A DNA stretch of 43,094 bases from NCBI GenBank assembly GCA_030595835.1, contig JAUVLG010000015.1:1-43094 (forward strand). Reading direction: 5' to 3'. The position numbers and the translations under genes are program-made. Shown piece after piece: positions 1 to 8,833 of this stretch (its first letter is position 1; each line of letters starts with the position of its first letter). The DNA comes from Candidatus Eiseniibacteriota bacterium. Lineage in GTDB: Bacteria; Joyebacterota; Joyebacteria; Joyebacterales; Joyebacteraceae. Below the pieces are notes generated by a model. That model saw only the letters and a program-made list of their open reading frames with translations. It was not told the DNA's origin and did no database searches.

Positions 1-791
1 AGGTCGCGCTCTTCCCTGAGCTCGCGGCGGCCCATCTGGGCGGGTTCGTCATGGAGGGGAGGGAACTCGACCGGCCTGCGCTCGAAGCTGCTGAACGTCT
101 CGCGGATCTTCTCGTAGGCCTCCGCCGTGTCGAAGTCACCGGCGGCAACGAAGACCATGTTGTTCGGGACGTAGAAGTTGCTGTGGTACTTGATGACGTC
201 ATCGCGGGTCAGCCGCTCGAAGTTCTCAACGTAGCCGATGACCGGGTACTTGTGAGGCTGCTCGCGGAACATCACTTCGCCGAACATGTTGTAGATGCGA
301 CGTCCCGGCTCGTCGTACCCCATGTTGATCTCGCGCACGATGATGCCGTGCTGAGTGTCCACCTCTTCCTGGGTGATGTCGATGTTCATCGCCCTGTCGG
401 ACAGCAGATCGAGGGCACGATCGAAGTGCTCGCTCGAGGTCTCGATGAAGTAGCAGGTGTGATCCTTGGTCGTGTAGGCGTTCGAGCCGCCGCCTATGTT
501 CTCGAGCTCCAGCTCATACTGCTCAGACGTTCTGTTCGCCGTCGGGCCGTTGGCGACCAGGTGCTCGAGGTAGTGCGAGATGCCGCAGCCCAGGTACTCG
601 CCCTCGTGGATGCTGCCGGCCTTGACGTAGACTCGAAGGTTGACGACGGGGGAGCTGTGGTTCTCCTCGAGAATGACGGTCATCCCGTTCTCGGGGAGGA
701 CCACTCTGAACGGCTCCCTGGCCTGCGCGGCGCCGGCGAGCACGAGCGTCGCGAGCGATGCCAATAGCATCCTGCGCATGGTCGGTCTCAT
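1..791 (-). CDS. M16 family (insulinase-like) zinc metalloprotease, N-terminal part; truncated by window edge
   Basis: Minus-strand translation from ATG at 791: MRPTMRRMLLASLATLVLAGAAQAREPFRVVLPENGMTVILEENHSSPVVNLRVYVKAGSIHEGEYLGCGISHYLEHLVANG...; signal peptide and HXXEH motif (HYLEH); AAGGAGAAG SD upstream. Missing from the supplied ORF track because it is open to the left edge. Confidence 0.88.
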   Translation of the reverse strand, partial: MRPTMRRMLLASLATLVLAGAAQAREPFRVVLPENGMTVILEENHSSPVVNLRVYVKAGSIHEGEYLGCGISHYLEHLVANGPTANRTSEQYELELENIGGGSNAYTTKDHTCYFIETSSEHFDRALDLLSDRAMNIDITQEEVDTQHGIIVREINMGYDEPGRRIYNMFGEVMFREQPHKYPVIGYVENFERLTRDDVIKYHSNFYVPNNMVFVAAGDFDTAEAYEKIRETFSSFERRPVEFPPLHDEPAQMGRRELREERD

Positions 792-899
792 GTCTTCTCC
801 TTATGAGTGTCGCCCCGGCAGGGGCGCAGTGCACGGCCGGCGGGCTCAGTGCTTGCGGCCCGCCCGCTCGTTCTTCTTCTGCTCGTGAACTTGGACTCA

Positions 900-928
900 A
901 CTATAGGGCGGGAGGTTGCACGGGTCAA
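900..928 (-). promoter_or_regulatory. sigma70-type promoter for the M16 protease gene
   Basis: Minus strand TTGACC-N17-TATAGT (revcomp of ggtcaa 923-928 and actata 900-905), ~100 nt upstream of ATG 791. Confidence 0.65.
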
Positions 929-1021
929 GGAGGCCGACCAATTCCCGGACACAGCGGCTCACGGGGGAGCGGGCGCTGCCGGACCGGCCCCGTTCGAGCG
1001 GCCCGCCGGGGCTCAACGGCA

Positions 1022-1050
1022 TTGATTAGGCGGCCCCGAGCCGATAGGAT
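1022..1050 (+). promoter_or_regulatory. sigma70-type promoter for the inositol monophosphatase family gene
   Basis: TTGATT-N17-TAGGAT ~100 nt upstream of GTG 1151. Confidence 0.5.
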
Positions 1051-1150
1051 ACCAGCAGATCGTAGCTGGGGCGCCGGAAAGGCCTGCCGACCGGAGGCCG
1101 CGGCAGACCCCTCGTTGCCGGCATCTTCCACACCAACCCTGGACTTCCAC

Positions 1151-1918
1151 GTGAACGAACTGACGAGACTCGCAACAGAGGCAGCAAGAAGCGCCGGGGC
1201 CGTCATTCTGGACGGCTTCGAGAAACCCCACAATACGTCCATGAAGGGGAGGCGCGAGCTTGTCACTGACGTCGATCGAGCGTCCGAGGAAATCATTCTC
1301 CGCGCGATATCGGCCGAGTGCCCTGACGACCTGATCATCGCCGAGGAGACCGCGCCCGAACTCGCGGAATCGTCGAGGGTTTGGATAGTCGACCCGCTCG
1401 ACGGCACGAACAACTACGCCCACGGATACCCGTTCTTCTGCGTTGCCATCGCGCTGGAGGAAGAAGGGAAGCTCATTGCGGGTGTTGTCTACGATCCTCT
1501 GAGGGACGAGATGTTCGTCGCGGAGCGCGGGCGGGGCGCTTCCGTCAACGGCCAGCCGATGCGGGTCTCGGCCAGCGCTCTTCTGCTCGAGTCGCTCGTG
1601 GCTACGGGGTTCCCGTACGACCGCACCGATGATGCCGGCAACAACCTCGACAATCTCAACCGCTTCATAGTCGCCGTCCGGGGGATTAGGCGCGGCGGGT
1701 CGGCCGAGCTGGACCTTGTCTACGTCGCCCGCGGCAGGCTCGACGGCTTCTGGGAGCAGGGGCTCAAGACCTGGGACGTCTCAGCGGGAGGACTCATCGT
1801 GCTTGAGGCGGGCGGCGTCGTCACGAACTTCGGCGGCGACGCGTGGGACCACCGCAGGGGGGACGTCATCGCCTCGAACGGTCTCATTCACGGGCAGATG
1901 CAGCAACTGGTCAGGTAG
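1151..1918 (+). CDS. Inositol monophosphatase family protein
   Basis: VNELTRLATEAARSAGAVIL...IAEET...WIVDPLDGTNNYAHGYPFFCVAIAL...WDVSAGGLIVLEAGG; hallmark DPLDGTNN and WD motifs. ORF-track start (758) is over-extended; GTG 1151 fits the family N-terminus. Confidence 0.9.
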   Translation: MNELTRLATEAARSAGAVILDGFEKPHNTSMKGRRELVTDVDRASEEIILRAISAECPDDLIIAEETAPELAESSRVWIVDPLDGTNNYAHGYPFFCVAIALEEEGKLIAGVVYDPLRDEMFVAERGRGASVNGQPMRVSASALLLESLVATGFPYDRTDDAGNNLDNLNRFIVAVRGIRRGGSAELDLVYVARGRLDGFWEQGLKTWDVSAGGLIVLEAGGVVTNFGGDAWDHRRGDVIASNGLIHGQMQQLVR

Positions 1919-1970
1919 ACACTCCTCGCTGGATCTGCCGCGGTCGCGGGCGGCCGTGTCGCATCCTGAC

Positions 1971-2000
1971 TTGATTCCCGTCCGTTCGAGGCAATATACT
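1971..2000 (+). promoter_or_regulatory. sigma70-type promoter for the efflux operon
   Basis: TTGATT-N18-TATACT ~48 nt upstream of ATG 2048. Confidence 0.5.
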
Positions 2001-2047
2001 CACTACATTGTACGTCTGACGCCAAGATGCGTTTTCGGGAGACACCG

Positions 2048-3445
2048 ATGAATCCAGGAACCGTCTGCGCCGTTGCGGCGCTGGCCGCTCTGCTTGTCCT
2101 GCCACTGGCAGGTGATGAATCCTCTGCGCACGAGCTCAGTGTCGACGAGGCCGTCGAGCTGGCTCTTGGGCGTAACCTCTCGCTGGATGCGGCCCGACTG
2201 GACTACGAGTCCGCCAAATGGGGGCTGCGCAGCGCGCGCGCATCGCTTCTTCCGTCGGTCGGTCTCTCGTCGACTGCGCGCCGCGTCGACCCGGACACCT
2301 ACGAGCGAGCGAACGCCTCACTGGGGTTCGCTGAGGAGATGGGCATGGACGTAGAGCCATTCCTCTACGAGACCACCTACGAGACCGGATTCCGCGTGAG
2401 CGCGCCCATCTGGAACGGGCAGCTCTGGGGAGCGGTCGGCGTTGCCGGAGGTGCGCGTGCCGCGGCGGGCCACGCCTACGAGGCGAGGAGACGCTCGGTC
2501 ATTGCGGAGGCAAAGGCCGCCTACTTCGGTGCTCTGAGGGCCGAGGCTCTCCTTTCGGTCTCGCTCGATGCAGTGGACGCGGCGGGGGAGAACGCCGAGG
2601 TCGCGCGGCGGAGGCATGAGGTCGGGCTGGCCCCGTTGGCGGAGGTGCTGCGGTGGCAGGTGATGGTGGCGGAGGACGAGAAGGCGCTGGCGGACGCGGA
2701 GACCGCGGTCACGATGGCCCGCACGCAGCTGGCGAGTGTCCTCGGGCTACCGCTGGATGCGACCTTCGAACTCCCGGAGGTCGACCGTGCGGTACTTGAC
2801 GCCCGCTACGAAGAGCTTGCGTGGCTCACGAACTCCGGCTACCTGACCGAATCCCGGGCCCGCGACCTTCTTGCGGACAACCCGGACTACAGGGGCCTCG
2901 CCGATGTCACTCGCATGAGTCGCTCAGGAGTCAGTGTGGCCCGCGGAGCGTTCATGCCGTCGCTCAATGCGTCGGGCAGCTACGGTTGGAAGGCGGACGA
3001 CGATATCGAGCCGGACGATGAGGCCGCGTGGTCAGTGACACTCGCGCTCGACTTCCCGATCTTCACGAGCTTCAAGAACACGTCGGACTATCAGCAGAGC
3101 AAGAAGAGCTACCTGGCGGCGTGCAAGCGGCAGGAAGAGCTCGAGCGACTCATGATCGCCCAGCTCAGAGGCGCCGTGTCGACTCTCGTGTCCAGTTCGA
3201 AGGCGTTGGTTGCGGCGGAGAAGATCGTCGACCAGTCCGCCGACCACCTGAAGAGCGTGACCAACAGGCACAACGAGGGGCTGGCGCCCTACACCGAATT
3301 CACCGATGCGCGGGTTCTGTTCGACAGGAGCCGCGCCGGCTACGTCAACGCCGTCTATGATCGTGTCGTGGCGGTTGCTGAGATCGAGCGTCTGCTGGGG
3401 GACGCGCCTGCTGAGGACGCGCCTGCAGAGGAAACGGGAGAGTGA
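2048..3445 (+). CDS. TolC-family outer membrane efflux protein
   Basis: Signal peptide, 'LSVDEAVELALGRNLSLDAARLDYESAKWGLRSARASLLPSVGLS' plus a second similar repeat half; coupled to adaptor and RND genes. Confidence 0.85.
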   Translation: MNPGTVCAVAALAALLVLPLAGDESSAHELSVDEAVELALGRNLSLDAARLDYESAKWGLRSARASLLPSVGLSSTARRVDPDTYERANASLGFAEEMGMDVEPFLYETTYETGFRVSAPIWNGQLWGAVGVAGGARAAAGHAYEARRRSVIAEAKAAYFGALRAEALLSVSLDAVDAAGENAEVARRRHEVGLAPLAEVLRWQVMVAEDEKALADAETAVTMARTQLASVLGLPLDATFELPEVDRAVLDARYEELAWLTNSGYLTESRARDLLADNPDYRGLADVTRMSRSGVSVARGAFMPSLNASGSYGWKADDDIEPDDEAAWSVTLALDFPIFTSFKNTSDYQQSKKSYLAACKRQEELERLMIAQLRGAVSTLVSSSKALVAAEKIVDQSADHLKSVTNRHNEGLAPYTEFTDARVLFDRSRAGYVNAVYDRVVAVAEIERLLGDAPAEDAPAEETGE

Positions 3446-4578
3446 CGATGAAGATGCCGCTGATGATCGCCGGGTCCATCCTTACCGCCGCCGTTCTTGT
3501 GGCCGGCGGGTGTGGGCCGCGTAGAGGTCCCGAGGAGGGACAGACAGTCGAGCGTGTTCCCGTTCGCGTCGTTGAGATTACGGCGGGGCCGGCCACGTCG
3601 ACCGTGGCCGCGACGGGGACGATCAAGGCGAGAGGCGACGTTCCCATCAGCGCCGAGGCGGGTGGGCGTGTTCTTGAGGTGGTGGCGCAGGTGGGGGACG
3701 GAGTGTCCGAGGGTGATGTCCTGGTGCGATTGGACAGCGAACTCGCCGAACTCTCGCTACGTCAGGCTGACGCTCAGGTTCTTCTTGCCGAAGCCGAGCT
3801 GGACGACGCCGAGGCCGGCCTCGCGCGAGCGCAGAGCCTCTGGGAGAGCGGCGACATAGCGGACGTCGAGCGGGAGGCCGCGGAGCGCCGGGCCAAGTCC
3901 GCGCGCGCGTCGTTCTCGGCAGCGTCTGCGGGCTCAGGCAGCGCCGAACGGCAGCTCAGGAACACCGAGATCAAGAGTCCCATCACCGGCACCGTGGCGT
4001 TCGTCTTCGCGGAGGAGGGCCACCTGATAGCAGTGGGCACGCCGGTCGCCCACGTCATCAACGACGACATCGTCGAGATCGAACTCGGACTGAATGAGAA
4101 CCAGGTGTCCGATGTCCGTCCACGACGAACCGTCACCGTCCGCGTGCGCGCACTTCCTGGAGAGCTCTTCAGTGGGAAGGTCGAGTACGTCGGCAGGCGC
4201 GCTGACGACATGACGAAGACGTATCCAGTCCGGGTCGTCCTGCAGAACTCCGCTCATCGTCTGCGCGCGGGAATGGTCGCCGAGGTGATGATCGCCGTGA
4301 AGGAGTTCAGTGACGTCGTGGTCATCGAGCGTGACTGGGTCGTCGATCGCTACGGCGAGCCGGCTGTCTATGTCGCCTCTGATTCGCTGGCTGTTCTGAA
4401 GCGCCTGGTGCTGGGGAAGGTCATCGGGAACCGCGTGGTTGTTGCATCCGGCCTCGAGGAAGGCGACCTGATGGTCACCTTCGGCCACGACCGGCTCACG
4501 GAGGGCGCCGCGCTCGACATCAAGAGCGCGCCGGGTGACTCGACGGAGCAGACCACCTCGGGGAGCGATGACAGATGA
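3442..4578 (+). CDS. RND efflux periplasmic adaptor subunit (HlyD/MFP family), lipoprotein
   Basis: Lipobox-like 'AAVLVAGGC'; 'VAATGTIKARGDVPISAEAGGRVLEVVAQVGDGVSEGDVLVRLD'; barrel-sandwich hybrid; GTGA overlap with tolC-like gene. Confidence 0.9.
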   Translation: MTMKMPLMIAGSILTAAVLVAGGCGPRRGPEEGQTVERVPVRVVEITAGPATSTVAATGTIKARGDVPISAEAGGRVLEVVAQVGDGVSEGDVLVRLDSELAELSLRQADAQVLLAEAELDDAEAGLARAQSLWESGDIADVEREAAERRAKSARASFSAASAGSGSAERQLRNTEIKSPITGTVAFVFAEEGHLIAVGTPVAHVINDDIVEIELGLNENQVSDVRPRRTVTVRVRALPGELFSGKVEYVGRRADDMTKTYPVRVVLQNSAHRLRAGMVAEVMIAVKEFSDVVVIERDWVVDRYGEPAVYVASDSLAVLKRLVLGKVIGNRVVVASGLEEGDLMVTFGHDRLTEGAALDIKSAPGDSTEQTTSGSDDR

Positions 4579-7500
4579 CGATAGGGGAGTTCTCCGTCCG
4601 ACAGCGTGTCCTCGTGAACCTCGTCTTTATCGCGGTGGTTGTGGTCGGTCTGTACACCTTCTTCACCATGCCCGCCGAGCTTCTCCCGAATGTCAACCTG
4701 GGTGAGGCCGTCGTTGTTGTTGTCTACCCTGGCGTCTCCCCGGAGGAGATGGAGACCCTCGTCACGAAGCCTCTCGAGGAAGAGATCGAGAGCGTCGACG
4801 ACGTGGACTACATCTCGTCGACGTCGGGCGAGAGCCGGACGATCGTGGACGTCCGCTTCAGACCCGGTCTTTCCGACGACGAGTTCGACCGCAGGTTGCT
4901 GGATCTCAGGGCCGCAGTCGACAACGCGCGTTCGAAGATCCCCGACGAAGCTCAGGACCCCGAGGTTATCCCGATCAAGCTCGGGGAGGTCATTCCCATC
5001 ATGGCCGTCAGCCTCGGCGGCGAGGTGAGCGACACAGTTCTTCGTGAGATCGGGGAAGACCTGCGGGAGCGTGTTCTGGACGTCCGGGGAGTCAGGGATG
5101 TCGAGGTCGTCGGCACCAGAGAACAGGAGATCTGGGTCGAGCTCGACGCCGACAGACTGGCATCGTACGGTATACCAGTGAGCCGCGTTGTCGGGTCTCT
5201 GGCCGCGCGGAACGTCAACGTGCCCGGTGGAACGATCGATGTCGGAGCGTCCGAGTACATCGTGCGCACGCTCGGTGAGTTCGAGAGCCTTCAGGACATC
5301 GAGAGTCATGTCATCGCGTCAGACCCGTACGGCAGACAGATTCGCATCCGTGACGTGGGCGCCGTCCGTGACACTCTGGCCGAGAGGCTCACGCTTGCTC
5401 GACTGAACGGTGAGCGAAGCGTGAGCCTGTGGGTCTACAAGGACCTCAAGGCGAGCGTGGTCACGGTTGCTGCGGCCGTCCGCGCGGCGGTCGACGAGTT
5501 TGACGCCGAGCTGACAGAGGACATCAGCTTTGAGGTGAGGCACGACACATCGATCGAGGTGAACGACGTCCTGACCATCCTCAAGCGCAACGCCGTCTAC
5601 GGCATCATCCTCGTGGCCTTGACGCTCTTTGTGTTCATCGGCTACAGGAACGCGCTCCTCGCCGTGATCGGGATCCCGTTCAGCTTCTTCTGCGCGTTCA
5701 TTCTGATGAACGCCGCCGGCGTCACCATCAACACGATCTCGCTCTTCTCGCTCGTCCTCGTGCTTGGCATGCTCGTGGACGACGCCATCATCGTCATCGA
5801 GAACATCTACCGTCACATGGAGTACGGGATGCCCCCAAGGAGGGCGGCCATCCTCGGGACGAAGGAGGTCTTCGCTCCGGTCACGGCGGCCGTTCTCACG
5901 ACAGTGGCGGCCTTCCTGCCGCTTCTTCTCATGAGCGGCATCTGGGGCAAGTTCATCAGCGTCATTCCGAAGGCTGTCACGTTCGCCCTCCTGGCATCGC
6001 TGATAGAGGCGTTCCTCATCCTGCCGTCGCACATGTCCGACTTCGGAAGGGTCGCACGGAAGCAGAACACACACCACCCGACGTTCGTGGCTCTGACGCG
6101 CCGCTACGAGCGTGCGCTCAGGAAGGTGCTCAGGAGACGCTATCTGTCGATGCTCGCCGTCGTGCTTCTCGCTATCGTTGCCATCGGGCTCGTCTTCACG
6201 CTCGACGTCACCATCTTCGAGGAAGAAGACATGGGGCAGATCGAGGTCCGGGCGCAGCTGCCGGTGGGAACGAGGCTGGAGGTCACGAACCAGATCGCTC
6301 TTGAACTCGAGACGATCATCGCGGCACTTCCCGAGGACGAGTTCGAGGCGGTCGTCACCCGCGTTGGCTTCATGATCCAGAACCATCGCGGGAAGCTCGC
6401 GTCGCACAACATGCAGCTCAACATCGACCTCGCCGACAATTCTGAGAGGACCCGATCCGACCTTGAGATCATGGACGCTCTCAGAAGCGAGATGTCCGAG
6501 GTGGCGGGGTTGTCCTCTCTGTGGCTGTCCCGGCCGACACAGGGGCCGCCGTCGGGCCGTCCCGTCGAGGTACGGGTAAAGGGTGATGATCCCAAGATGC
6601 TCGAGCTCCTGGCGGAGAGGATCAAGACAACGCTCGCGGGATACGAGGGCGTTGTCGAGATCGACGATGATCTGACGCCGGGCAAGTCCGAAATGCGCGT
6701 GTCGGTCATCCAGGACCAGGCGTCGCTCTACGCGCTCACGGTGAGCGACATATCTACCGCGGTTCGGATTGGGTTCGAGGGGGTCGAGGCGACGAAGTAC
6801 CGTGGCGGGGCAGACGACGAGATAGACGTCATCGTCAGACTGGAGGAGGACGACCGTCTCGACCTGAGTGATCTCGAGAATCTTCGTGTCGCCATTCCGG
6901 CCGGCGGGACGATACCGCTCGTGAACGTGGCGGAAGTAAGCGTGGGGACGGCGCCCGCTGACCTGCACAGACGTGACGGCGAGCGCGTCATAACCGTGAC
7001 GGCCGATGTCGAGGAGGGGACGACGTCGACGGAAGTCAATGGGCTTCTCCGACGGGACATGGCCGACGTTTCCAGGATGTACCCCGGCTACGAGATCGAA
7101 TTCGGAGGCGAATACGAGGAGACACAGGAATCGTTCGTGTCGCTCTTCATGTCTTTCCTGGTCGCGATCCTGCTCATCTACCTGATACTCGGCACCGAGT
7201 TCCAGTCGTTCATCCAGCCGCTCATCGTCATGTTCACTGTCCCGTTTGCGTTCATCGGCGTTGTCATCGGTCTCGTCGTGATGCGCTATCCGTTTACGTT
7301 GAATGCAGGCATCGCCATCGTCGCTCTGGCGGGCGTTGTCGTCAACGACTCCATCGTTCTGGTCGACTTCGTCAAGCGTGCGAGGGTGCGCGGCGCCACC
7401 CGGTGGGAGTCGATCGTCGAGGCCGGTTGCATGAGGCTCCGCCCTATCCTGCTAACCTCCATCACGACCATTCTGGGAGTCCTTCCCCTCGCGATGGGGT

Positions 7501-7799
7501 GGGGCGGCGTTTCGGCGTCGTGGGGCCCGATGGCCGCCGCGCTGGCCTGGGGGCTGGCCTTCGCCACCGTGCTCACGCTCTTTGTTATCCCTTCGCTCTT
7601 CTCGATCGTCGATGACATCCGCGCGAGAGCCGGCAAGCTCGACGTGGAAGGCGAAGGACAGCCCAGTCAGGAGTGCTCGTTCACGAACGGGCTTGCCCGG
7701 CCGGAGAACGGACTTGCTCGATCCGAGGATGCGGAGATCCGACCACCGCGGTGGACGGACGAACCGGGCGCCGGGGAACCGCACGGGGAGGATTCCTAG
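4575..7799 (+). CDS. Efflux RND transporter permease subunit (AcrB/MMPL-like), 1074 aa
   Basis: 'FSVRQRVLVNLVFIAVVVVGLYTFFTMPAELLPNVNLGEAVVVVVYPGVSPEEMETLVTKPLEEEI', 'LVLVLGMLVDDAIIVIENIYRHME', 'GIAIVALAGVVVNDSIVLVDF'; ATGA overlap with adaptor gene. Confidence 0.95.
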   Translation: MTIGEFSVRQRVLVNLVFIAVVVVGLYTFFTMPAELLPNVNLGEAVVVVVYPGVSPEEMETLVTKPLEEEIESVDDVDYISSTSGESRTIVDVRFRPGLSDDEFDRRLLDLRAAVDNARSKIPDEAQDPEVIPIKLGEVIPIMAVSLGGEVSDTVLREIGEDLRERVLDVRGVRDVEVVGTREQEIWVELDADRLASYGIPVSRVVGSLAARNVNVPGGTIDVGASEYIVRTLGEFESLQDIESHVIASDPYGRQIRIRDVGAVRDTLAERLTLARLNGERSVSLWVYKDLKASVVTVAAAVRAAVDEFDAELTEDISFEVRHDTSIEVNDVLTILKRNAVYGIILVALTLFVFIGYRNALLAVIGIPFSFFCAFILMNAAGVTINTISLFSLVLVLGMLVDDAIIVIENIYRHMEYGMPPRRAAILGTKEVFAPVTAAVLTTVAAFLPLLLMSGIWGKFISVIPKAVTFALLASLIEAFLILPSHMSDFGRVARKQNTHHPTFVALTRRYERALRKVLRRRYLSMLAVVLLAIVAIGLVFTLDVTIFEEEDMGQIEVRAQLPVGTRLEVTNQIALELETIIAALPEDEFEAVVTRVGFMIQNHRGKLASHNMQLNIDLADNSERTRSDLEIMDALRSEMSEVAGLSSLWLSRPTQGPPSGRPVEVRVKGDDPKMLELLAERIKTTLAGYEGVVEIDDDLTPGKSEMRVSVIQDQASLYALTVSDISTAVRIGFEGVEATKYRGGADDEIDVIVRLEEDDRLDLSDLENLRVAIPAGGTIPLVNVAEVSVGTAPADLHRRDGERVITVTADVEEGTTSTEVNGLLRRDMADVSRMYPGYEIEFGGEYEETQESFVSLFMSFLVAILLIYLILGTEFQSFIQPLIVMFTVPFAFIGVVIGLVVMRYPFTLNAGIAIVALAGVVVNDSIVLVDFVKRARVRGATRWESIVEAGCMRLRPILLTSITTILGVLPLAMGWGGVSASWGPMAAALAWGLAFATVLTLFVIPSLFSIVDDIRARAGKLDVEGEGQPSQECSFTNGLARPENGLARSEDAEIRPPRWTDEPGAGEPHGEDS

Positions 7800-7801
7800 G
7801 A

Positions 7802-8728
7802 ATGGATTCCGGGAAGCCGGTGAACGGATCTGTTCTTGCTTGTTACCATGATGAGTGGAAGGTGGCGCTCGACTCCGGCGAGGTGCTCCGGTGTTCGGTG
7901 CGGGCCCGGCACTTCGCGGGCATGGGCAGCGAGGAGAAGCTGCTGGTCCCTGGTGACCGCGTGGAGGTCGCGCTGTTCGAAGACGGCTCTCGCGTCATAG
8001 AGCGACGGCTCCCGAGGGAGACGGTACTGTCCAGGCTGAGACCGCGGATGAAGAGAGACGTCGAGCAGGTCATCGTGGCCAACGCTGAGCAGCTGGTCGC
8101 GGTGGCGTCCGTCGCGAGCCCGAAGCTGAACAGACGCTTCCTCGACAGGTATCTGGTCGTCGCGGAAGACGCGGAGCTCAAGTCCGTTATCGTTTTCAAT
8201 AAGATCGACTTGGCCCCGGAGGAGGATTGGCGGCCGCACGCCGCGGCCTATGAGAAGGCGGGTTACGTTGTTGTCCCCACGTGTGCGCTGGACGGACGCG
8301 GAGTGGACGAACTCAGAACACACATCGACGGCACCTTCTCCATCTTCACCGGGCAGAGCGGGGCGGGCAAGAGCTCGCTTCTGAATGTCATCGAGCCCGG
8401 TTTGGGGATCAAGGTTCGCGAGGTCAGCGAGGCGACGAACAAGGGCAGGCACACGACGTCAAACGTCACGGTGTTCCGGCTCGCCGAGAATACGCTTGTG
8501 GCGGACACTCCTGGATTCCGCGAGCTGGGATTCTGGCGGATCCACCCCGACGACCTCGACCAGCTCTTCCCCGAGTTTGCCGAGTACATACCGAGGTGCA
8601 AGTTCACCATTGGGTGCAGCCATTTGCCGGAGCCGGGCTGCGCCGTCAAGGCCGCCGTGGAGGCGGGGGAGCTGGACGCGGAGCGCTACGACAGCTACGT
8701 CAGGCTCATGCGCGACCTCCGGCGCTGA
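7802..8728 (+). CDS. rsgA: Ribosome small subunit-dependent GTPase A (circularly permuted GTPase)
   Basis: OB-fold N-term, NKID (G4) preceding TGQSGAGKSSLLN (G1) and DTPGFRELGF (G3); C-terminal Zn motif CKFTIGCSHLPEPGC. Start ATG 7802. Confidence 0.95.
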   Translation: MDSGKPVNGSVLACYHDEWKVALDSGEVLRCSVRARHFAGMGSEEKLLVPGDRVEVALFEDGSRVIERRLPRETVLSRLRPRMKRDVEQVIVANAEQLVAVASVASPKLNRRFLDRYLVVAEDAELKSVIVFNKIDLAPEEDWRPHAAAYEKAGYVVVPTCALDGRGVDELRTHIDGTFSIFTGQSGAGKSSLLNVIEPGLGIKVREVSEATNKGRHTTSNVTVFRLAENTLVADTPGFRELGFWRIHPDDLDQLFPEFAEYIPRCKFTIGCSHLPEPGCAVKAAVEAGELDAERYDSYVRLMRDLRR

Positions 8729-8833
8729 CGTTTCGGCTACCGAGGTCACGAGCCGCCGCCGGAAGATGAAAACCCGGTCTTCTCAGTGCCGGGCGGTCCC
8801 GCGACAGATGTGAGCGGAAGGAGTAACCGACAG

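Noticed and set aside
51-767. 238-aa plus-strand ORF
   Set aside because: Shadow of the M16 protease on the minus strand; translation is low-complexity D/V/L/R-rich with no recognisable domain.
758-1150. Upstream extension of the inositol monophosphatase ORF
   Set aside because: The extension overlaps the divergent M16 promoter/leader and lacks family similarity; GTG 1151 is the better start.
5319-6968. 549-aa minus-strand ORF antisense to the RND pump
   Set aside because: High-GC frame shadow; E/R/D/H-rich composition and the opposite strand has a clear RND protein.
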